From assembly GCA_046347155.1 (NCBI GenBank), contig JAXMGT010000002.1, forward strand, positions 558,001 through 622,000: a stretch of 64,000 nt of DNA. The letters run 5' to 3'. A program made the translations under genes and the position numbers. The stretch comes from RPQJ01 sp046347155. GTDB lineage: Bacteria; Pseudomonadota; Gammaproteobacteria; Steroidobacterales; Steroidobacteraceae. Numbering within the stretch: the stretch's first letter is position 1; each line of letters begins with the position of its first letter. Positions 54,966 through 61,858 of the stretch are shown here, piece after piece. Under the pieces are notes generated by a model that was given only the letters and a program-made list of their open reading frames with translations, made no database searches and was not told the origin of the DNA.

Positions 54966-55960
54966 CTGCCCACCGCGACGCACTGCTCGCGCTGCTGGCG
55001 GACGGTCGCCTGCACACCGGGCCGGCGCTCGCCGCGCGGATCGGCGTCAGCCGCGCCGCAGTCTGGAAGATCGTCGCCGAGCTCCGCGACGCAGGCATCG
55101 AGGTCGAGAGCCTGCCCCGTCGCGGCTATCGCCTGCCGCGCGAATGCGAACTGCTGGACGCGGCGGCGATCCAGCGCACCGCGCAGGCTGCCGGTGCGCC
55201 GCCCCTGGACCTCGAGGTGCACGCGTCGATCGATTCGACGAATCGACACCTGTACGACGCGCCGGCGCCGCCGGTCGGCACGCCGCGCGTGGCCTTCGCG
55301 GAACTGCAGTACGCGGGTCGCGGCCGTCGCGGGCGCGCGTGGCTCGCGCCCTTCGGGTCTGGACTCACGTTCTCGATCGCGTGGACGTACGCGGACCTGC
55401 CTGCGCAGCTGCCGGCGCTCGGTCTCGCGATCGGCGTCGCGGTGGTCGAGACGCTGCGCGCGCAAGGCGCGCGCGACGCGATGCTCAAGTGGCCGAACGA
55501 CGTCGTCTGGCAGGGGCGCAAGCTCGGCGGGCTGCTCATACAGCTCAAGCTGGAGGCGGGCGGCGCGGCCAGCGTCGTGGTCGGGATCGGGTTGAACCTC
55601 GCGCTGCCCGACGCGGCGCGCGCGGGGCTCGCGTCACCGGGCGCGACGACCCCGGGCGACCTCGCGGAGGCCTGCGGCGGCCGTGCGCCGCCGCGCAATG
55701 CGCTCGCCGGCGCGCTGGTCGCGGCTGCCTGCGAGGCGCTGGAGCGGTTCGGACGCGAGGGTTACGGGCCGTGGGCCTCGCGCTGGCACGCGCTCGACGC
55801 ACTTGCGGGCCGCGACGTCCGCGTGGTCCAGAGTTCGGGCAGCGTCGAGGGTCGCGCGCTCGGGGCCGACACGGACGGGGCCCTGCGCGTCGAGGTGGCC
55901 GGCCGCGTCGAACGCTTCCACTCGGGCGACGTGAGCCTGCGCCCGGCGGAGGCCCCGTGA
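54962..55960 (+). CDS. birA: biotin-protein ligase / biotin operon repressor BirA
   Basis: A 332-residue protein with an N-terminal winged helix (ALAARIGVSRAAVWKIVAEL), so it may repress biotin genes such as bioA as well as biotinylate carboxylases. The ligase core has the GRGRRGRAW loop, LKWPNDVVWQGRKLGGLLI and VGIGLNLALP. A small C-terminal SH3-like domain follows. It overlaps plsY upstream and coaX downstream, each by four bases. Confidence 0.95.
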   Translation: MTAHRDALLALLADGRLHTGPALAARIGVSRAAVWKIVAELRDAGIEVESLPRRGYRLPRECELLDAAAIQRTAQAAGAPPLDLEVHASIDSTNRHLYDAPAPPVGTPRVAFAELQYAGRGRRGRAWLAPFGSGLTFSIAWTYADLPAQLPALGLAIGVAVVETLRAQGARDAMLKWPNDVVWQGRKLGGLLIQLKLEAGGAASVVVGIGLNLALPDAARAGLASPGATTPGDLAEACGGRAPPRNALAGALVAAACEALERFGREGYGPWASRWHALDALAGRDVRVVQSSGSVEGRALGADTDGALRVEVAGRVERFHSGDVSLRPAEAP

Positions 55961-56706
55961 AGCTGCTGGTCGACATCGGCAACACGCGCGTGAAATGGGC
56001 CACCCTCGATGACCGCGGTCCCGCGGCGCAGCGGGCTGCCGCCCACGCCGGCTGGTGCGCGGACGACTGGCTGCGCGAGGTCCTCGGCGAGGCCGAGGTC
56101 ACGAGCGTGCTCGTCGCGAGCACGAACGCCGCAGCATCGACGGCCCTCGAGGCGGCCACCCGGCAGCGGCTCGGGCGCCCGCCGCAATTCGTCGTGACCA
56201 CGGGCGCCGCCGCCGGCGTGCGCAATGCGTACCGCGATCCCGGCCTGCTCGGCGTGGACCGCTGGCTCGCCGTGATCGCCGCGCATGCGATCACGCGGGC
56301 AACCGCCTGTGTGGCCGATTTCGGCACGGCGACGACGTTCGACGCGGTGACCGCGCAGGGCGAGCACCTCGGCGGCTACATCGTGCCCGGGCCGACGCTG
56401 ATGGTGGCATCGCTGCACGCGGGCACCTCCGACCTCGCGGCTCGCGCGGCCGCGAGTGGCGCTGCCGGCGGCGCAGCGCTCGCCGACAACACGCGGGAGG
56501 CGATCGAACGGGGCTGTCGCCTCGCGGCTGCGGCGTTCGTCGAGCGGGCGGTCGACGACGTGGCCCGGCGCCTTGGCACGCGACCCCGGCTGCTCGTGAC
56601 CGGCGGTGCCGCCGCCGAGATCCTGCCGCTGCTGCGGGTCCCCGCCGAGCCGGTCCCGGACCTCGTGATCCGGGGGCTGGCCGAGTGGTCTCGGTCGACC
56701 GCCTGA
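55957..56706 (+). CDS. coaX: type III pantothenate kinase
   Basis: A 249-residue kinase for the first step of coenzyme A synthesis. Motifs are LVDIGNTRVKWATL (phosphate 1), GVDRWLAVIAAHA and VADFGTATTFDAVT. The BirA-CoaX order is common. The GTG start overlaps the birA stop. Confidence 0.95.
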   Translation: MKLLVDIGNTRVKWATLDDRGPAAQRAAAHAGWCADDWLREVLGEAEVTSVLVASTNAAASTALEAATRQRLGRPPQFVVTTGAAAGVRNAYRDPGLLGVDRWLAVIAAHAITRATACVADFGTATTFDAVTAQGEHLGGYIVPGPTLMVASLHAGTSDLAARAAASGAAGGAALADNTREAIERGCRLAAAAFVERAVDDVARRLGTRPRLLVTGGAAAEILPLLRVPAEPVPDLVIRGLAEWSRSTA

Positions 56707-56819
56707 ACCATGGTGGGAATCCGCAGTCTCAAAGGGTGGGCGCGGCCGGTATCATTCGCGCCCGGGGCCTGGGATGTTCCGGCGTTGCCCCCGCCGGCCG
56801 GTCTAGATGGAGAAATGCG

Positions 56820-57095
56820 ATGAGAATCAGTGTATTGGCGACTGTCGCAGCGGCTGCGGCCGGACTCTCGGGCTTTGGCCAGGCTGCTTGGGCGGATGCG
56901 GCGGCCGGCAAGGCCATCTTCGAGAAGGACTGCTCGGAGTGCCACGAGGTCGCGGACACCAAGGGCGATGACGCGAAGGAGCTGCAGGCGACGATCGAGA
57001 AGATCTCGGCCGGCCAGCAGAAGCACAAGAAAGCCATCAAGCTGACGAGCCAGCAGGCCGCCGACGTCGCGGCCTACATGGCCAGCGGCGGCTGA
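56820..57095 (+). CDS. small periplasmic c-type cytochrome
   Basis: A 91-residue single-heme cytochrome with a signal peptide (about residues 1-26, ending AWADA) and the heme motif CSECH at 38-42. M88 in VAAYMASGG is a likely axial ligand. It resembles cytochrome c5/c551-type electron shuttles. It stands alone, 113 bases after coaX, and could accept electrons from the larger cytochromes in this window, but nothing here proves it. Confidence 0.85.
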   Translation: MRISVLATVAAAAAGLSGFGQAAWADAAAGKAIFEKDCSECHEVADTKGDDAKELQATIEKISAGQQKHKKAIKLTSQQAADVAAYMASGG

Positions 57096-57101
57096 CGCGC
57101 C

Positions 57102-57125
57102 CGGTCCCGCCCAACGGCGGGACCG
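57102..57125 (+). terminator. hairpin after the small cytochrome gene
   Basis: A 10-bp stem CGGTCCCGCC with its complement around a four-base CAAC loop, six bases after the stop. No T tract follows directly, but a second hairpin lies just downstream. Confidence 0.5.
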
Positions 57126-57135
57126 TTCGATCGCA

Positions 57136-57176
57136 CGGGCCCGCCCCTCGCCGAGGGGGGCGGGCCCGCTCGTTTC
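57136..57176 (+). terminator. GC-rich terminator hairpin
   Basis: CGGGCCCGCCCCTCG pairs with CGAGGGGGGCGGGCCCG with a small bulge, followed by GCTCGTTTC. It probably ends the small cytochrome transcript. Confidence 0.6.
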
Positions 57177-57231
57177 ATTCGGGCTAAGATTCGCGCCGAC
57201 GACCACCGACCCCCGCGCGGTGGGGAGCCGA

Positions 57232-57915
57232 ATGCGCGCACTGTTTTTCCTGCTGCTGCTCGCGAACCTGCTGTTTTTCGGCTGGTCCAGCTGGATCGCG
57301 CCGGGTCCCGACCGCGGCGGCCGGGCGACGCCGGCCAGCCCGTCCCAGTCCTCGATCCGGCTGCGCAGCGAGATCACGGCGGCGGCCGGGGTTGCCACGG
57401 CGCCCGACGGCCCCCCGGCGAACTGCGTGAGTGGCGGGCCGTACCTCGACCGTGCGGCGGCCGAACAGGCCGCGACGAACCTCGCGGTGCTTGGGTACAC
57501 GTCGCGGCTGCGCCCGTCCCGTGACCAGGTCTGGGTCGGGCAGTGGGTGCGCATCGATGATTTTGCGACGCCCGAGGACGCCCAGGCCGCGCTCGCCGCG
57601 CTCAGGTCGGCCGGGGCCGGAGACGCGTTCGTGATGTCCGACGAGCCGCCCGGCAACGTGGTCTCGCTCGGCATCTTCAGCGAACCGGCCCGCGCGGACG
57701 AGGCGATGGCCATCGCCCACAATGCCGGTTTCACGCCGCGGATGGACGACCACTACCGGGTGGCCGACGTGTTCTGGCTGGACGTGGACCGGGCGGCGAA
57801 CGCCGGCCTGCCGGGCGCGGAGCCTTTCCAGGTGCCGGGGGGCAAGGCCCCGCGCATCGAACTCCGCGCCTGCCCGGCGTCCGGTTCCGTGACGTCCGCC
57901 GCTGTGACACCCTGA
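57232..57915 (+). CDS. SPOR-domain protein
   Basis: A 227-residue protein with an N-terminal membrane anchor (MRALFFLLLLANLLFFGWSS) and two regions that look like SPOR repeats (VSGGPYLDRAAAEQAATNL; VSLGIFSEPARADEAMAIA). SPOR domains bind stripped peptidoglycan at the septum. The ATG at 57232 has GGGGAG just upstream; a GTG four codons earlier is possible. It precedes tRNA-Thr. Confidence 0.8.
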   Translation: MRALFFLLLLANLLFFGWSSWIAPGPDRGGRATPASPSQSSIRLRSEITAAAGVATAPDGPPANCVSGGPYLDRAAAEQAATNLAVLGYTSRLRPSRDQVWVGQWVRIDDFATPEDAQAALAALRSAGAGDAFVMSDEPPGNVVSLGIFSEPARADEAMAIAHNAGFTPRMDDHYRVADVFWLDVDRAANAGLPGAEPFQVPGGKAPRIELRACPASGSVTSAAVTP

Positions 57916-57935
57916 GCGTCGCGCGGCGGGCGCGC

Positions 57936-57941
57936 TAGAAT
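57936..57941 (+). promoter_or_regulatory. probable -10 element of tRNA-Thr
   Basis: TAGAAT followed by a GC-rich discriminator, 13 bases before the mature tRNA. No clear -35 is seen. Confidence 0.4.
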
Positions 57942-57954
57942 CCGGCGTCCCGGG

Positions 57955-58030
57955 GCCGGCTTAGCTCAGTTGGTAGAGCAGCGGTTTTGTAAACCGCTGG
58001 TCGGGGGTTCGAGTCCCTCAGCCGGCACCA
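57955..58030 (+). tRNA. thrU: tRNA-Thr (anticodon TGT)
   Basis: A 76-base cloverleaf: GCCGGCT acceptor pairing with AGCCGGC, TAGCTCAGTTGG D-arm, anticodon TGT at 57988-57990, T-loop TTCGAGT and encoded CCA. Confidence 0.97.
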
Positions 58031-58067
58031 CGACCCGCATCGCACCGCACACACGAGGAGACGACTC

Positions 58068-58547
58068 ATGGCCCTCTGGAAAGACCCCACGGTGAAGGAT
58101 TCCCCCGCCGACGCGACGTCCGGCACCGGCGAGCCCGCGCTGCGGGTCGTCGACCGTCCGGCCGCGAGCGCGCCGGCCGAGGCGCAGCGCCGCGCGCCCG
58201 CCGGTCCTGCGAAGGAGTCGCTGATCGCCGGCGACATCACGATCGAGGGCAAGATCGAAGGCTCCGGCCACGTGCGCATCGCCGGCCGCTTCAAGGGCGA
58301 CGTCAACGTTCAGGGCAACGTGACGATCGAGCAGGGCGCGCACGTCACCGGGCAGGTCACCGCGGCGACTGTCGTCGTGAGCGGGGAAGTGAACGGCAAC
58401 ATCCACGCCACCTCGCGCGTCGAACTGCTCGAGACCGGCGTCATCAACGGCGACGTCAAGGCCTCGGTGCTCACCGTCGCCGCCGGTTCGCGCATGCGCG
58501 GCCAGGCCGACTTCGGCTGGGGCGAGCAGGGCGCGGGCGGCCGCTGA
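58068..58547 (+). CDS. bactofilin (polymer-forming cytoskeletal protein)
   Basis: A 159-residue protein with a disordered N terminus and a central right-handed beta-helix made of short repeats (ITIEGKIEGSGHVRIAGRF, VNVQGNVTIEQGAHVTGQV). Bactofilins form filaments without nucleotide and act in cell shape or polar placement of proteins. AGGAGA precedes the ATG. It is followed 11 bases later by a zinc-ribbon protein. Confidence 0.93.
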   Translation: MALWKDPTVKDSPADATSGTGEPALRVVDRPAASAPAEAQRRAPAGPAKESLIAGDITIEGKIEGSGHVRIAGRFKGDVNVQGNVTIEQGAHVTGQVTAATVVVSGEVNGNIHATSRVELLETGVINGDVKASVLTVAAGSRMRGQADFGWGEQGAGGR

Positions 58548-58558
58548 CGCGGGCGGGC

Positions 58559-58930
58559 GTGGCAATGCTGGCCGGTCGCGGCAATCCTGGGACCGTCGGT
58601 CGCACGCGGACCTGTCCGCACTGCAAGGCGACGATCCTGGAGAGCGCCGCGGTCTGCCCGCAGTGCCGCCACCACCTGCGCTATGGTGTCGCGGCCGCGC
58701 CGACCGCGACGAAGACGGTCCCCGGGTTCACGGCGCTCGCCGTGCAGGGGACGCTCGAGCACCCGCCGGGTGGCAGTGACTGGGAGTACTCGGTCGTGCT
58801 CACGATCCGCAACGAGCGCGGCGAGGAAGTCGCGCGCCAGGTGGTCGGCGCCGGGGCACTGCGCGCCGGCGAGGTGCGCGACATCAGCCTCACGGTCGAG
58901 GTCTCGACACCGGGTGGTCGCGAACGGTGA
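58559..58930 (+). CDS. zinc-ribbon protein of unknown function
   Basis: A 123-residue protein with a treble-clef zinc ribbon (CPHC at about 19-22, CPQC at about 33-36) and a beta-rich C-terminal half (WEYSVVLTIRNERGEEVARQ). The start is a GTG at 58559; one at 58565 would need ATG and drop two residues. Partner and function unknown; it lies between a bactofilin and a DUF6116 gene, overlapping the latter. Confidence 0.7.
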   Translation: MAMLAGRGNPGTVGRTRTCPHCKATILESAAVCPQCRHHLRYGVAAAPTATKTVPGFTALAVQGTLEHPPGGSDWEYSVVLTIRNERGEEVARQVVGAGALRAGEVRDISLTVEVSTPGGRER

Positions 58931-59133
58931 TCCGGTCGCTCGTCACGCGGTTCGCGTCCGGACTGCGCTTTCCGGTGCTCTTTGCGGTGACGGCGACGCT
59001 GTTCGTGCTCGATCTGCTGGTCCCCGACCTGGTCCCGTTCGCCGACGAAATCCTGCTCGGCCTGGGCACGCTGCTGCTCGGGAGCCTCCGGCGGCGCCCT
59101 CCGGCCCGCGGTGGGACGCCGCCCGGCCCCTGA
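58927..59133 (+). CDS. DUF6116-like small membrane protein
   Basis: A 68-residue protein with two closely spaced hydrophobic segments (about 15-36 and 41-53) and a basic, Pro-rich tail. It resembles the DUF6116 family. The GTG start overlaps the zinc-ribbon stop by four bases. Confidence 0.65.
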   Translation: MIRSLVTRFASGLRFPVLFAVTATLFVLDLLVPDLVPFADEILLGLGTLLLGSLRRRPPARGGTPPGP

Positions 59134-59260
59134 ACCGGCCCGTTTCGGGCCCGACCGGCCCCATTGGGGCATTTCCCTAATTGACCCTCGCCGTCTGGTG
59201 CGAGTCTCATTCGCATTGCGCGGGGTTCCGTTCGAGCCCGCACCGGGGGAGGATCCCGTC

Positions 59261-59485
59261 ATGTGCCTGGCCGTGCCGATGAAGATCATGTCCGTGGACG
59301 GGTTCAATGCCGTCTGCGAGGCCCGTGGCATCGAGCGCGAGGTGAGCCTCTTCATGCTGCAGGGCGAGGACGTCTCGCCCGGCGACCACGTGCTCGTGCA
59401 CGTCGGCTACGCGATACAGAAGGTGAGCGAGGAAGACGCCCGCGCGACCTGGGATCTCATCGACGAGGTCGAAGGGCATGCATGA
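59261..59485 (+). CDS. hypC: hydrogenase maturation chaperone HypC
   Basis: A 74-residue protein with the invariant MCLAVPMKI start, whose Cys2 carries the Fe(CN)2CO unit with HypD for [NiFe]-hydrogenase. GGGGAGGA precedes the ATG. It overlaps hypA by 8 bases and opens the hypC-A-B-D-F operon. Confidence 0.96.
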   Translation: MCLAVPMKIMSVDGFNAVCEARGIEREVSLFMLQGEDVSPGDHVLVHVGYAIQKVSEEDARATWDLIDEVEGHA

Positions 59486-59840
59486 GCTGTCGGTCTGCCA
59501 GGCGCTGATCGAGCAGGTCACGCGGGTCGCCCGCGAGAACGACGCTCGCCGGGTCGTCTCGATCGTGATCACCGTCGGGCCGCTGTCCGGCGTCGAGCCC
59601 GCGCTGCTCGAGCACGCCTACCCGCTCGCGGCCGCCGGCACGGTGGCCGAGGGCGCGTCGCTCCTCGTCGAGACGGTGCCCGTGCGCGTGCGCTGCCGCA
59701 GCTGTGGCGCCGAGACCGAGGCCGCGGCGAACCGGATCGTGTGCGGGGCCTGCAACGACTGGCAGGTCGACGTGACCGGCGGCGAGGAGATGATCCTGAA
59801 GCGCGTCGAGATCGAGGCCGCGCCGTCGGCCGTGCACTGA
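59478..59840 (+). CDS. hypA: hydrogenase nickel incorporation protein HypA
   Basis: A 120-residue protein with the MHELSVCQAL start (Ni-binding His2) and a zinc site of CRSCG and CGAC. It passes nickel with HypB to the hydrogenase large subunit. Confidence 0.96.
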   Translation: MHELSVCQALIEQVTRVARENDARRVVSIVITVGPLSGVEPALLEHAYPLAAAGTVAEGASLLVETVPVRVRCRSCGAETEAAANRIVCGACNDWQVDVTGGEEMILKRVEIEAAPSAVH

Positions 59841-59850
59841 GGAGGATGCC

Positions 59851-60678
59851 ATGTGCCGTGACTGCGGATGTTCGCTGGGTCCCGAGGCCGGCCGCGCGCC
59901 GCTCGCGCCGCCGCCGGGGGTCGCCGGCAAGGTCGAGGCGATCGAGGTCATCACCGCGATCCTCGGCGAGAACGACCGGGTCGCCGCGCACAATCGTGCG
60001 CACTTCGACGAGCACGGCGTGCTCGCGGTCAACCTGATGTCCTCGCCGGGCGCCGGCAAGACCGCGCTGCTCGAGGCGACGATCCGCGCACTCGGCGGCC
60101 GGCTCAAGGTCGCCGTGATCGAGGGCGACCTCGCCACGGAGAACGACGCGGCGCGGATCCGCGCCTGCGGCGTCCCGGCCGTCCAGATCAGCACCGGCAA
60201 TGCCTGCCACCTGGACGCGACGATGGTCCACGACGCGCTCGACGACCTCGCACTCGCGGGCCTCGACGTGCTCTTCATCGAGAACGTCGGGAACCTGGTG
60301 TGCCCGGCGAGCTTCGACCTGGGCCAGCACCGCAACGTCACGCTGCTGTCCGTGCCCGAGGGCGACGACAAGCCGGCGAAGTACCCGGTGATGTTCCGCG
60401 CCGCCGACCTGTCGCTCGTCACGAAGACGGACCTGCTGCCCTACCTGGCCGACTTCAGCGTCGAGCGGGCCCGCGCGTCACTGCGCCAGATCGGCTACGC
60501 AGGTGAATCGATCGAGCTCACGAGCCGCGGGGGCGCGGGTTTCGAGGCCTGGATCGCCTGGCTCGACCGCGAGGTCACCGCGCAGCGCGCCCGCCGCGGG
60601 CGCGGCGAGACGCTGCGACCGGCCGTGCAGCCCGACGGGACGCACGCGCACGCCGCCGGCCCGGGGCCTGCGCGCTGA
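59851..60678 (+). CDS. hypB: hydrogenase nickel incorporation GTPase HypB
   Basis: A 275-residue GTPase. It has the short N-terminal MCRDCGCS Ni motif rather than a His-rich tract, P-loop SSPGAGKTALLEAT, the metal site GNACHLDATM and ENVGNLVCPASFDLG. GTP hydrolysis drives nickel transfer with HypA. It starts 10 bases after hypA. Confidence 0.96.
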   Translation: MCRDCGCSLGPEAGRAPLAPPPGVAGKVEAIEVITAILGENDRVAAHNRAHFDEHGVLAVNLMSSPGAGKTALLEATIRALGGRLKVAVIEGDLATENDAARIRACGVPAVQISTGNACHLDATMVHDALDDLALAGLDVLFIENVGNLVCPASFDLGQHRNVTLLSVPEGDDKPAKYPVMFRAADLSLVTKTDLLPYLADFSVERARASLRQIGYAGESIELTSRGGAGFEAWIAWLDREVTAQRARRGRGETLRPAVQPDGTHAHAAGPGPAR

Positions 60679-60730
60679 TCGACGACGCGGCGCCGACCGC
60701 GACCGGCCGGTCCCGCGCGAGGAGGATCGC

Positions 60731-61858
60731 ATGACCACCGCCAACGAATGGCTCGAGCGGATCCGCGCACTGCCGCTGCCGCCGCGCATCAAGGTGATGA
60801 ACGTCTGCGGCGGCCACGAACGCTCGATCACGATGTCGGGCCTGCGCAAGGCGCTGCCGTCGAACGTCGAGCTGGTGCCCGGACCGGGGTGCCCGGTGTG
60901 CATCTGCCCGGAGGAGGACATCTACGAGGCGATACAGCTTGCGCTCAACGAGGGCGTGATACTGGTCGCGTACGGCGACATGCTGCGCGTGCCGGTGAAC
61001 GCGCCGAAATCCGAGCCGCGCTCGCTCGAGCAGGCGAAGGCCGCCGGTGCCGACGTTCGGCCGATCGCGAGCCCGCTCGAGGCGGCGTCGATCGCGGCGG
61101 CCAATCCCGCCCGGAAGGTCGTGTTCCTCGCCGCCGGCTTCGAGACGACGACGGCGCCCGCCGCCGCGCTGCTCGCGCAGGGCGCGCCGCCCAACCTGCT
61201 GTTCCTCATGTCCGGGCGGCTCACCTGGCCCGCGGTCGCGATGCTGCTCAAGTCCGGTGAGCCGGGCTTCGAGGCATTGATCGCGCCCGGGCACGTCGCG
61301 ACGGTGATGGGTCCCGAGGAGTGGGCGTTCGTCCCGCGCGACCACGGCATGCCGACCGCGGTCGCCGGCTTCGCGCCCGACTCGCTGCTCGCCGCGCTCT
61401 ACTCGGTGCTGCGACAGCGGCTCGAGGGCCGGTGCTTCCTCGACAACTGCTACCCGAAGGTCGTGCGGCCGGGCGGCAACCCGGCGGCGCAGCGGTGCAT
61501 CGCCGCGACGATGGACGTCGTCGACGCGAACTGGCGCGGCATTGGAACGATTCCCCGCTCGGGCTATGCGCTCAAGGAGGCGTATGCGGCGCACGATTCG
61601 CGCCGCGTGCTGCCCTCGCACACCGACCTCGCGCGCAAGCGCGCCGGCCAGATGCCGCCGGGCTGCGACTGCGCGAAGGTCGTGCTCGGGCGCATCTACC
61701 CGAACGAGTGCCGGCTGTACGGCGTTGCCTGCACGCCGCGGCAGCCCGTCGGGCCGTGCATGGTGTCGGACGAAGGCGCCTGCCGGATCTGGTGGGCGAA
61801 CGGCGTCCGAGAAAACGCCTGGGCGGGCCGCAAGGCCGCCGGGACCGCCGACGCGTGA
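60731..61858 (+). CDS. hypD: hydrogenase maturation protein HypD
   Basis: A 375-residue [4Fe-4S] protein that assembles the Fe(CN)2CO ligands with HypC and HypE. Motifs are MNVCGGHERSITMSGLR, PGPGCPVCICP, AAGFETTTAP and a Cys-rich C terminus (GCDCAKVVLGRIYPNECRLYG). GAGGA precedes the ATG. Its stop overlaps hypF by four bases. Confidence 0.96.
   Translation: MTTANEWLERIRALPLPPRIKVMNVCGGHERSITMSGLRKALPSNVELVPGPGCPVCICPEEDIYEAIQLALNEGVILVAYGDMLRVPVNAPKSEPRSLEQAKAAGADVRPIASPLEAASIAAANPARKVVFLAAGFETTTAPAAALLAQGAPPNLLFLMSGRLTWPAVAMLLKSGEPGFEALIAPGHVATVMGPEEWAFVPRDHGMPTAVAGFAPDSLLAALYSVLRQRLEGRCFLDNCYPKVVRPGGNPAAQRCIAATMDVVDANWRGIGTIPRSGYALKEAYAAHDSRRVLPSHTDLARKRAGQMPPGCDCAKVVLGRIYPNECRLYGVACTPRQPVGPCMVSDEGACRIWWANGVRENAWAGRKAAGTADA

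Noticed and set aside
59134..59260. Promoter for the hyp operon (TTGACC at 59181)
   Set aside because: No convincing -10 at the right distance, so I did not list it as a feature.
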